64,000 nt of DNA, taken from Paraburkholderia solisilvae. GTDB lineage: Bacteria; Pseudomonadota; Gammaproteobacteria; Burkholderiales; Burkholderiaceae. The notes beneath the pieces were generated by a model, which was not told the DNA's origin, did not search any database, and worked only from the letters and a program-made list of their open reading frames with translations. Shown piece after piece: positions 36,922 through 44,609 of the stretch (position 1 is the stretch's first letter; each line of letters opens with the position of its first letter). The DNA is taken from positions 1-64,000 of the forward strand of contig NZ_CADIKF010000008.1 of the NCBI RefSeq assembly GCF_902859875.1, in the 5' to 3' direction. The position numbers and the translations under genes were made by a program.

Positions 36922-37050
36922 GGTGGCCTTCCGTTATGATCGATCGGCACGGGATGCAAACTGCGCGCGCGGGTGACCCGTGATGCCCCACGCGCGCGGC
37001 GGGCGACGCTGACGCCCGCCATCGCGGCGACTGATGCGCGGCGAACGCGC

Positions 37051-38460
37051 TCAGTCGACCATCCAGGTGTCCTTCGTCCCACCTCCCTGCGACGAATTGA
37101 CGACCAGCGATCCTTCCTGCAACGCAACCCGCGTGAGCCCGCCGGCGACCATCGTCACCGTCTTGCCGGACAGCACGAACGGCCGCAGATCGATATGACG
37201 CGGTGCAATGCCCGCTTCGACAAAGGTCGGGCAGGCGGATAGCGCGAGCGTCGGTTGCGCGATATAGCCCGCCGGCCGCGCGATGAGCCGCGCGCGGAAC
37301 GCTTCGATCTCGGCCGCCGTCGCCGCCGGACCGACCAGCATCCCGTAGCCGCCCGCGCCGTGCACTTCCTTCACGACGAGTTCGGGCAGATGCGCGAGCG
37401 TGTAGGCGAGATCGCCCGGCTTGCGGCATTGGTAAGTCGGCACATTGTTGAGAATCGGCTTTTCGCCGAGATAGAACTCGATCATGTCCGGCACATACGG
37501 ATAGATCGACTTGTCGTCGGCAATGCCGGTGCCCATCGCGTTCGCGAGCGCGACGCGGCCCGCGCGATAGGCGGTCAGCAGGCCCGGAACGCCAAGCGCC
37601 GAATCCGGGCGGAACGCGAGCGGGTCGAGAAAATCGTCGTCGACGCGGCGGTAGATCACGTCGACGCGCCGCGGGCCCTGCGTCGTACGCATGAACACAT
37701 AGTTGTCGTCGACGAACAGGTCCTTGCCCTCGACCAGTTCCACGCCCATCTGCTGCGCGAGGAACGTGTGTTCGAAGTACGCCGAGTTATACATGCCCGG
37801 CGTCAGCACGACCACCACCGGATCGTCGACGCCCGCCGGCGCCACCGAGCGCAGCGTGTCGAGCAGCAGGTCGGGGTAATGCGCAACCGGCGCAATGCGG
37901 TTCTGCACGAACAGCTCGGGAAAAAGCCGCATCATCATCTTGCGGTTCTCGAGCATGTACGAGACGCCGGACGGCACCCGCAGATTGTCCTCGAGCACAT
38001 AGAATTCGCCGTCCATTCCGGCGCGCACGACGTCGACGCCGGTGATATGCGCGTACACGCCGAGCGGCACATCGACGCCCTGCATCTCCGGCCGGTACTG
38101 CGCGTTCGTATAGACCTGGTCCGCCGGAACGATACCGGCGCGCACGATATTGCGCTCGTGGTAGACGTCGTGAATGAAGAGATTGAGCGCTTGCACGCGC
38201 TGCCGCAGGCCCGCTTCGAGCGTCTGCCATTCGCCGCGCGGGATGATGCGTGGAATCAGATCGAACGGAATCAGCCGCTCGGTGCCGGACAGATCGCCGT
38301 TCACCGCGAACGTGATGCCGACACGCCGGAACAGCAGATCCGCCTCCGCGCGCTTGCGCGCGATCGGTTCGGCGCCCTGCAGCGTCAGCCAGTTCGCGAA
38401 GCGGGCGTAGTGCGGCCGCACGCTTTCGTCGAGTTGACGCATCTCGTCATAGCATCGCAT
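37051..38460 (-). CDS. circularly permuted ATP-grasp protein
   Basis: 469 residues from the ATG at 38460 (MRCYDEMRQLDESVRPHYARFANWL). The longer frame to 38532 lacks family similarity and has no better ribosome site. Blocks such as RLIPFDLIPRIIPRGEW, EDNLRVPSGVSYMLENR, GVPGLLTAYRAGRVALANAMGTGIADDK and VVKEVHGAGGYGMLVGP are those of the CP_ATPgrasp families (DUF404/407). It should form amide bonds with ATP. It is the first gene of the operon, and its stop context is a single GACTGAGCG, the same core as the 13-bp repeats elsewhere. Confidence 0.92.
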   Translation of the reverse strand: MRCYDEMRQLDESVRPHYARFANWLTLQGAEPIARKRAEADLLFRRVGITFAVNGDLSGTERLIPFDLIPRIIPRGEWQTLEAGLRQRVQALNLFIHDVYHERNIVRAGIVPADQVYTNAQYRPEMQGVDVPLGVYAHITGVDVVRAGMDGEFYVLEDNLRVPSGVSYMLENRKMMMRLFPELFVQNRIAPVAHYPDLLLDTLRSVAPAGVDDPVVVVLTPGMYNSAYFEHTFLAQQMGVELVEGKDLFVDDNYVFMRTTQGPRRVDVIYRRVDDDFLDPLAFRPDSALGVPGLLTAYRAGRVALANAMGTGIADDKSIYPYVPDMIEFYLGEKPILNNVPTYQCRKPGDLAYTLAHLPELVVKEVHGAGGYGMLVGPAATAAEIEAFRARLIARPAGYIAQPTLALSACPTFVEAGIAPRHIDLRPFVLSGKTVTMVAGGLTRVALQEGSLVVNSSQGGGTKDTWMVD

Positions 38461-38770
38461 GTCACGCCCCGCTTTTTTTGTCGGATAGAAGGCGAATGCG
38501 CTGCGCATTCGGTGTCCGGTTCGTTCAAGCAAGCGTTATGCCATTGGCGTCGCGCACGCACTGCGCTCATGGAAGATTTTCAGGCTGATGCGAGGGCACG
38601 GCGGCGGTATGCACTGCGAACGCGCATGCTGCCCGCGCACCGGCCCGATGTTTGAGCGCGACGGCGAACGGCCTGTTCTGATCGTACTGCGCCGGGCATC
38701 AATGCGCTACCGCGGTGCGCGGGGCAGCGCACGCAGATCAGTTCGATGCAGCGGCGAACCGACTTAGGGA
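38461..38770. other. intergenic region upstream of the Anbu operon
   Basis: No gene is seen in this 310-bp stretch, which should carry the promoter of the ATP-grasp gene. The sequence is GC-rich throughout and no clear -10 hexamer was found. Confidence 0.3.
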
Positions 38771-38806
38771 ATAAAAAAATCCCCGCGAGTGTTCTTCGCG
38801 GGGATT
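38771..38806 (-). terminator. rho-independent terminator of the HU-like gene
   Basis: ATCCCCGCGA (38779-38788) pairs with TCGCGGGGAT (38795-38804), and the minus-strand transcript continues into a seven-base T-run (38773-38779). It lies 170 bp after the HU stop. Confidence 0.85.
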
Positions 38807-38976
38807 CGGGATGTTGCCGAAAAATCAGTTGCGACAGAGACGGCCGCAACGGAGATAGCCTTTATGCAGACATCGTTACGCCGGCATCATGGCGTAGCCA
38901 GCCTGGCGAAGGCATCGACATGACCGCTCGCCGCCGCCCGAAGACGGCGGCGAGACAAGCCATGCGATGCAACCGC

Positions 38977-39423
38977 TTAGCCAGCGGCTGCGTCCTTCAG
39001 CTTCTTCAGCGCGCGCGCCTTGATGCGCACGGAAGCCGGCTTGGCCGGGAACCAGCGCTCTTCGCCCGTGAACGGGTCTTTGCCGAAGCGCTTCTTCTTC
39101 GCCGGCACAGCTTGCACAACGATCTTCAGAAGACCCGACAGCGTGAATTCGCCAGCGCCTTTCTTCTGGACCGAGCCGAGGATCGTGTCTTCGAGCGCGG
39201 CCAGCACGGCCTTGGCGGACTTCGGTTCAACACCTGAACGCTCTGCGACGTGAGCAGCCAGCGAGGCCTTCGTGAAGGTGTCCTTGATCGGCGACGGTGC
39301 GCCGGACGCCTTCACGGCGACCTTCCTAGCCGCGGCTTTCTTCGCGGGAGCCTTCGTAGCAGCAGCCTTTTTGGTCGCTGCGGTGGTCGCCTTCTTGGCA
39401 ACCTTCTTTGCGGAAGTCGGCAT
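38977..39423 (-). CDS. HU-family DNA-binding protein with histone H1-like N-terminal tail
   Basis: 148 residues, longer than standard HU (90). Residues 1-45 are Lys/Ala-rich (KKVAKKATTAATKKAAATKAP, then KKAAARK), resembling eukaryotic H1 tails. The C-terminal 95 residues are the HU/IHF fold: FTKASLAAHVAERSGVEPKSAKAVLAALEDTI, GEFTLSGLLKIVV, and the DNA-clamping arm KKKRFGKDPFTGEERWFPAKPASVRIKARALKKLKD. The ATG at 39423 has AGGAG upstream. The protein is probably an abundant nucleoid protein. The tail should add non-specific DNA binding. Confidence 0.93.
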   Translation of the reverse strand: MPTSAKKVAKKATTAATKKAAATKAPAKKAAARKVAVKASGAPSPIKDTFTKASLAAHVAERSGVEPKSAKAVLAALEDTILGSVQKKGAGEFTLSGLLKIVVQAVPAKKKRFGKDPFTGEERWFPAKPASVRIKARALKKLKDAAAG

Positions 39424-39634
39424 GTTTCTCCTACCTGTTGTTGGTCAGTGAGCCACGAAACGCGCACGACATGTGCACGCTTCACGCGGGATTCTACAAG
39501 CGTCAAGGCATTTAACGCGAATCTTTTATGCGTCCATGTGCTCTTTTGTTGCGTGCCGCAGACTACACGACACATTTTGACGCTTGTTTTACGGGTTAAA
39601 AGTCGTCACGTCGCATTTTGTAGGTACCTGTACA

Positions 39635-41158
39635 TCACCATTTCGCTTTCGGACCCGGCCTGGATGTGCGCGCCGGTTCGGCGAAACGGCCGTCAGGTTC
39701 AGCGGCGAGCGCGGGCAGCAGTTGGGCGAGTCGGGTCAGCGCGGCGTCGATCTGCGCGGCGTCGATGTTGCCGTAACCGAACAGGAAGCCTTGGCGGGAA
39801 TCGGCGCCCTGATGGAATGGCGCGAGGCCGTGTAGCGCGATCGACCCGCGACGCGCCGCTTCCACGACCATGGCTTCGGTCAGCCCAGGCTTGAGCAACG
39901 CCGCGAGGTGAATGCCGGCCGCCGGCACGATCGGCTCGAACCAGCGCGCAAGGCCGCCTTGCAGATGCGTGAGCAACTGGCCGCGGCGAGCCGCGTACAG
40001 CTTGTGCATCCGCTTCAGATGCCTGGCGAAGTCGCCGTTCAGCATGAACCGCGCGAGCGCGGTCTGCGTCAGCATGCAGCCATGCCAGTCGGTCACCCGC
40101 CGCGCGTTCACCAGCGCGTCATGCAACGAAGCGGGCGGCACCACATAGCCGATCCGCAGGTCCGGAAACATCGTCTTCGAGAATGTGCCGACATACGCGA
40201 CGAGCCCCGCACGGTCGAGGCTTTTGAGCGGCTCCATCGGCCGCCCCTCGAAACGGAACTCGCAGTCGTAGTCGTCCTCGACGATGGTTGCGCCGCGCGC
40301 CTGCGCCCATTCGAGCAGCGCAACGCGCCGCTCGAGGCTCATCGGCATGCCGAGCGGGAACTGATGCGAAGGCGTCACATAGACGAGCCGAGCGTCGTTC
40401 GGCAGCTTGCCGACCACCAGACCGTCACGGTCGACCGGCACCGGCGCCACCTTCGCGCCGACCGCCGCGAACGACGCGTGCGCAGGCGGATAGCCCGGGT
40501 TCTCGATCGCGACGACATCGCCGGCGCGCAAGGTGACGCGCGCGAGCAGATCGAGCGCTTGCTGCGCGCCCTGCGTGACGATCACGTCATCCCAGTTGCT
40601 GACGACGGCGCGGTTGAACGCCAGATAACGCGAGATCGCGACACGCAGTTCCTGTTCGCCGGCCGCGTCGCGATAGCCGCCGCCGCTGCGCGCCTGCGTG
40701 CGCAGCGCGTGATTCACGCAGCGGCGCCACACATCGAACGGAAAATGCGACTTGTCGGTCATGCCGCCGGCGAAGTCGTAGGTCATGCCGGAGGGAGACG
40801 GCAGCGGCGGCAGCAGCGGAATGTCCCAGACCGGTTGCGGGCGCGCCCCCGGCTTCGTGGGCGTGCGAGCCTGTTGCACGGCTCGCGCATGCGCGGAGCG
40901 CTGCGCGGGCAAGCGCCGCATCCCGTCGGCGACGAAGGTGCCGGCGCCGGGCCGCGCGTGAAGAAAGCCTTCCGCCAGCAGCCGCTCGAACACATCGAGC
41001 GTCGTCTTGCGCGACACGCCGAGCTGCGCCGCGAGATCGCGCGTCGACGGCAATTGCGTGCCGCCCGCGAGCCGCCCTTCGACAATGCCCTCTCGCAGTT
41101 GCCGGTAGATCTGGCCAGCCAGGTCGTGGCGCCCTTCGACGGTAATGTGGATATCCAT
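39635..41158 (-). CDS. MocR/PdxR-like regulator (GntR helix-turn-helix plus aminotransferase domain)
   Basis: 507 residues. The GntR winged helix spans residues 8-75 (LAGQIYRQLREGIVEGRLAGGTQLPSTRDLAAQLGVSRKTTLDVFERLLAEGFL). A class I aminotransferase fold follows, with DDVIVTQGAQQALDLL, IENPGYPPA, VEDDYDCEFRF and the PLP lysine block YVGTFSKTMFPDLRIGYV. MocR proteins sense PLP or amino compounds. A 13-bp repeat array sits four bases upstream of the start codon, which may displace or contain the ribosome site: no clean GGAG precedes ATG 41158. Its regulated gene is not obvious here. Confidence 0.93.
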   Translation of the reverse strand: MDIHITVEGRHDLAGQIYRQLREGIVEGRLAGGTQLPSTRDLAAQLGVSRKTTLDVFERLLAEGFLHARPGAGTFVADGMRRLPAQRSAHARAVQQARTPTKPGARPQPVWDIPLLPPLPSPSGMTYDFAGGMTDKSHFPFDVWRRCVNHALRTQARSGGGYRDAAGEQELRVAISRYLAFNRAVVSNWDDVIVTQGAQQALDLLARVTLRAGDVVAIENPGYPPAHASFAAVGAKVAPVPVDRDGLVVGKLPNDARLVYVTPSHQFPLGMPMSLERRVALLEWAQARGATIVEDDYDCEFRFEGRPMEPLKSLDRAGLVAYVGTFSKTMFPDLRIGYVVPPASLHDALVNARRVTDWHGCMLTQTALARFMLNGDFARHLKRMHKLYAARRGQLLTHLQGGLARWFEPIVPAAGIHLAALLKPGLTEAMVVEAARRGSIALHGLAPFHQGADSRQGFLFGYGNIDAAQIDAALTRLAQLLPALAAEPDGRFAEPARTSRPGPKAKW

Positions 41159-41161
41159 CCG

Positions 41162-41252
41162 GCTCAGTAGGTCCGCTCAGTAGGTCCGCTCAGTAGGCCC
41201 GCTCAGTAGGTCCGCTCAACAAGTCCGCTCAGTGAGTCCGCTCAGTAAGTCC
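41162..41252. repeat. 13-bp tandem repeat array, 7 copies
   Basis: Seven units of GCTCAGTAGGTCC with small changes (AGTAGGCCC, CAACAAGTCC, AGTGAGTCC, AGTAAGTCC). The stop codon of the small membrane protein gene lies in the last unit, and the MocR start codon lies four bases beyond the first. On the minus strand almost every unit contains TGA, and because 13 is not a multiple of 3 the stops fall in all three frames. Confidence 0.9.
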
Positions 41253-41664
41253 GATAGGCGGGGTCGACCAGCTGCGCGCAAACCAGCAGACCCGGCGCCG
41301 GCAGCGCGAACAGGATGAACAGCGCGACCTGCGCCGCGAGTCGCGCGCGCCGCGTTGCCACCCAGACGAACGCGACCGCGAACTGCAGCGCGCAGAAGAG
41401 CCACACCGGCAAGCTCGTCAGAATGCTCGCGTCACGGGCGCCGCCCCACCCCAAACCCGCCGGCACCGCCACCGCCACAAGCAGCACGAGCGCGCGAAAG
41501 AGCGCGCGCTCGCGCACGCGCCGGATGAATAGCGACACGGCAAGCGCGCCTTGCGCGGCCGCGGCGCCGATGATCAGGCGCGGCAGCATGCTGCCGGTTC
41601 GATAGGCATGCGGATCGATCAGATAAGCGGTATAGACGATTGCCGTTCGCAATGTATCTGTCAT
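41242..41664 (-). CDS. small inner-membrane protein of unknown function
   Basis: 140 residues from ATG 41664 (MTDTLRTAIVYTAYLIDPHAYRTGSMLP). Four hydrophobic segments are visible: about residues 25-45 (MLPRLIIGAAAAQGALAVSL), 55-70 (FRALVLLVAVAVPAGLG), 84-103 (PVWLFCALQFAVAFVW) and 110-130 (AQVALFILFALPAPGLLV). An upstream GTG at 41709 is possible; neither has a clear ribosome site. The family is not recognised. It ends inside the 13-bp repeat array. Confidence 0.6.
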   Translation of the reverse strand: MTDTLRTAIVYTAYLIDPHAYRTGSMLPRLIIGAAAAQGALAVSLFIRRVRERALFRALVLLVAVAVPAGLGWGGARDASILTSLPVWLFCALQFAVAFVWVATRRARLAAQVALFILFALPAPGLLVCAQLVDPAYRTY

Positions 41665-41723
41665 CGTATTGCAGGGGATAGGCAGGCGCACGCGGCAGGA
41701 GAATGGCACACGGGCGGGCAGGC

Positions 41724-42023
41724 TCAGACAACCACCGACGCGACGATTGCGAGCCAGATGAAAGCGACCCCCACGATAAACATGCGCCGCGCGACGCGCA
41801 CTTTCGCATCGCTGGTGTCAGGTTCGACGGGCGCGGTCGCCATCCATGGCACGAGTCCGAGGAGTGCGAAGCCGAGCAGCGCAAGCGCCGCGATGACGCG
41901 GTCCATGCGGGTCCAGCCGCCGGGCTCGTTGATCCCCCAGTAGCCGAGGAACACGATGCCGATCGAGAACACCGTTGCCGAAGCTGAACTGAGCGCCACC
42001 ACCGACCCTTGAGGACTCGGCAT
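41724..42023 (-). CDS. small inner-membrane protein of unknown function
   Basis: 99 residues. The ATG at 42023 follows a near-perfect AGGAGGTG seven bases upstream, so the gene is well supported. Three hydrophobic segments are seen: VVALSSASATVFSIGIVFLG, VIAALALLGFALLGLVPWM and MFIVGVAFIWLAIVASVVV. No family is recognised. It lies 59 bp before the start of the next small membrane protein on the same strand, so the pair is probably co-transcribed. Confidence 0.75.
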   Translation of the reverse strand: MPSPQGSVVALSSASATVFSIGIVFLGYWGINEPGGWTRMDRVIAALALLGFALLGLVPWMATAPVEPDTSDAKVRVARRMFIVGVAFIWLAIVASVVV

Positions 42024-42187
42024 GATTCACCTCCTGTCGCAAGGCTGATTCGGGTGCCGTCGATTCTACTTCAAGCGGTTTGCCGTTCGAGCGCGCGACG
42101 CGCCCGCCCGACGGCGCGTGGCGGCGAGCGCGCGCGATTCATGCCTCAATTTTCGAATTTTCCGCCGCGCCGGGGCCGCCGCGTATT

Positions 42188-43126
42188 TCAGCCGCCGCGC
42201 GCCTCGCGTGCCTCATACGCTTTCAGATGGGTATACGCGACGCGCAGCAGCGAAAGCGGCGAACCGGCCTGCTGCGCTTGCGGGCCGCGCGCGATCAGGT
42301 CGCCGACAATATGGTCGGCCTCGATCTTCGAACGGTTTTCGATGTCGCGCAGCATCGAGGCGGTCATCGGCGAGCCTTCCTTGAACAGCATCGCGCGGGC
42401 GCTCGCCTGCGCGCCGTCGCTCATCGGAAACCCGTTGTGCTGCGCAATGGCGAGGCATTCGCCGAAGATGCCTTCGATCAGCTGCCTGCCTTCCGGCGCC
42501 CGCAGAATGTCGCCGATCGACGCGCGGGTGACGCTCGTGCTCGCCGCGAGCGTCGCGAGAAAGACCCACTTGTCCCACATTTGCGCGCCGATATTGTCGG
42601 ACGCGTGCGCTTCGAAGTTCGCGCCTTCGAACGCGCGCTCGATGTCCCGCACGCGTTCGGAGATTCCACCGGCAAGTTCGCCGTAAGCGATCGTGTGCGT
42701 ATCGTTCAGATGCTCGATTTCACGCTCGCGGTTGAGCGTCGCGGCAATCAATGCGCGGCCGCCCAGCACGTTTGCCGCGCCGAACTTCGCTTGCAGCATG
42801 TCGATATGACGCATGCCGTTCAGCACGGGCAGAATCATCGTCGACGGGCCGACGGCGGGCGCGAACGATGCGATCGCGTCATCGAGGTTGTACGCCTTGC
42901 AGCTCAGCAGCACGAGGTCGTACGGCGCGTCGATACGGTCGGCGAGCACGGTCTGCGGGTCGCGCAGCGTCGCGTTGCCGTACGGGCTTTTGATCACGAG
43001 ACCGGCGCGCTTCAGTTCCTCCGCGCGGCCGGCGCGTACGAGGAATGTCACGTCGCGGCCCGCCTGAACCAGACGTCCGCCGAAATACCCACCCAGCGCG
43101 CCCGCGCCCACCACCAGAATTCGCAT
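42188..43126 (-). CDS. ketopantoate reductase (PanE/ApbA) family protein
   Basis: 312 residues. The N-terminal NADPH motif is MRILVVGAGALGGYFGGRLVQAG. The central LLSCKAYNLDDAI carries the catalytic-type Lys, and NGMRH is the substrate-loop Asn block. The second domain has DNIGAQMWDKWVFLATLAASTSVTR with conserved Lys and Ser/Thr. ATG 43126 is preferred because AAGGA stands seven bases upstream; ATG 43132 would be too close. A true PanE makes pantoate. Several paralogues exist in Burkholderia and this one is not near other pantothenate genes. Confidence 0.88.
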   Translation of the reverse strand: MRILVVGAGALGGYFGGRLVQAGRDVTFLVRAGRAEELKRAGLVIKSPYGNATLRDPQTVLADRIDAPYDLVLLSCKAYNLDDAIASFAPAVGPSTMILPVLNGMRHIDMLQAKFGAANVLGGRALIAATLNREREIEHLNDTHTIAYGELAGGISERVRDIERAFEGANFEAHASDNIGAQMWDKWVFLATLAASTSVTRASIGDILRAPEGRQLIEGIFGECLAIAQHNGFPMSDGAQASARAMLFKEGSPMTASMLRDIENRSKIEADHIVGDLIARGPQAQQAGSPLSLLRVAYTHLKAYEAREARGG

Positions 43127-43269
43127 CGTCATTCCTTCGCTCAAAGATTGCGTAAGTGTACGCAAGAGTTCGCCTGAACAACCGTCAGGCATGCACAGGC
43201 CCGCGGCGTATGCCGCGAGCCGCGTCGCTTGCCGGCAGGCGTGCGCGATGGCGCGCACGCCTGCGTGCG

Positions 43270-44454
43270 TCAGAGCATTTCCAGCGCGAGCGCGATGCCC
43301 TGGCCACCGCCGATGCACAGCGTGACAATGCCGCGCTTGATGCCATCGCGACGCATCGAATGGATCAGGCGAGTGGTCAGAATCGCGCCGGTCGCACCGA
43401 TCGGGTGACCGTGCGCCACCGCGCCGCCGTCGACATTCACCACGTCTTCAGCGAGGCCCAGTTGCTGGATGATCGCAAGCGGCACCGCGGCAAAGGCCTC
43501 GTTGATCTCGAAGCGTTCGACATCGGCGAGCTTCCATCCGGCGCGCTCGATGGCCATGCGCACCGCCGGCACCGGCCCGAGACCGAACATGCCCGGCTCG
43601 ACCGCCGCGACACCGTATGCGACGAGCCGCGCGTGCGGCTCGATGCCGTTCGCTTCCGCGTAAGCGCGCTCGGCCACCAGCATCGCCGCGGCGCCGGCGT
43701 TCAGACCCGGCGCGTTGCCGGCGGTAATCGTGCCGTCCCGCCGAAACGCCGGGCGCAGTCTGGCTAGCGTTTCGACGGTCGTATCCGGGCGCAGCTGCTC
43801 ATCCTGCAGAAACTGGATGGTTTCCTTGCGGCCCTGCACCTCGACCGGCACCCGTTCCGCTTCGAATGCGCCGCGCGCTTGCGCGGCCGCGAAGCGCTGA
43901 TGCGAACGCGCGGCCCAGCGGTCCTGCGCGTCGCGGGTGATGGAAAGCTGCGTCACGAGATCTTCGGTATGCCAGCCCGAATGCTCGCTCGAAAACGCGT
44001 CGAGGAGACCGTCTTGCAACGCGCTGTCGTAGATCTGCGCGTTGCCCATCCGGTAACCCCAGCGGCCTTTGTCGAGCAGATACGGCGCGCGATCCATATT
44101 CTCCATGCCGCCCGCCACGGCGAGTTCGCCGAAGCCGAGCCAGATCTCCTGCGCAGCCGATACGATGGCCTGCGCGCCCGAGCCGCACACGCGATTGACC
44201 GTCTGCGACGGCACCGACACCGGCACGCCGCCGCCGATCGCCGCCTGGCGCGCCGGGTTCATTTTGTTGCCGGCCTGCACGACATTGCCCATCACGACCG
44301 AGCCGAGCTTGCCCGCCTCGACGCCGCCGCGGCGCACCGTTTCGCGCACCACGAGCGCACCGAGTTCGGTGGCGGGCACGTCTTTCAGCGTGCCGCCGAA
44401 TGCGCCGATCGCGGTTCTAACCGGGTTGCTGATCACGATATCTCGAGTAGTCAT
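43270..44454 (-). CDS. acetyl-CoA C-acyltransferase (thiolase)
   Basis: 394 residues, standard thiolase length. The acyl-binding Cys lies in NRVCGSGAQAIVSAAQ (about residue 90). FEINEAFAAV, VNVDGGAVAHGHPIGATGA (catalytic His) and the C-terminal LCIGGGQGIALALEML with the second catalytic Cys are complete. ATG 44454 follows GAGGAA. It catalyses acetyl-CoA condensation or beta-ketoacyl-CoA cleavage. It is not in an obvious fatty-acid or PHB operon here and stands between the panE-like gene and the efflux operon. Confidence 0.94.
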   Translation of the reverse strand: MTTRDIVISNPVRTAIGAFGGTLKDVPATELGALVVRETVRRGGVEAGKLGSVVMGNVVQAGNKMNPARQAAIGGGVPVSVPSQTVNRVCGSGAQAIVSAAQEIWLGFGELAVAGGMENMDRAPYLLDKGRWGYRMGNAQIYDSALQDGLLDAFSSEHSGWHTEDLVTQLSITRDAQDRWAARSHQRFAAAQARGAFEAERVPVEVQGRKETIQFLQDEQLRPDTTVETLARLRPAFRRDGTITAGNAPGLNAGAAAMLVAERAYAEANGIEPHARLVAYGVAAVEPGMFGLGPVPAVRMAIERAGWKLADVERFEINEAFAAVPLAIIQQLGLAEDVVNVDGGAVAHGHPIGATGAILTTRLIHSMRRDGIKRGIVTLCIGGGQGIALALEML

Positions 44455-44557
44455 CGCTGTTCCTCACACGGAAGTCAGACACGTAAAAGCCTCGCCGCGG
44501 CGAGGCGCCTTGATTCGTGCGGCGGCTCGCCTCGCGAGAAGCGAGGCTGGCGTCGCA

Positions 44558-44609
44558 TCGCTCAGTTGACACGCTCAGTTGACACGCCCAGTCAACACGA
44601 TCAGTTGAC
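44558..44609. repeat. 13-bp tandem repeat array, 4 copies
   Basis: Four 13-bp units with phase TCGCTCAGTTGAC, ACGCTCAGTTGAC, ACGCCCAGTCAAC and ACGATCAGTTGAC. The last unit overlaps the stop codon of the outer-membrane efflux lipoprotein gene (ends 44601). The core GCTCAGT is shared with the arrays at 25508 and 41162. Confidence 0.88.
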
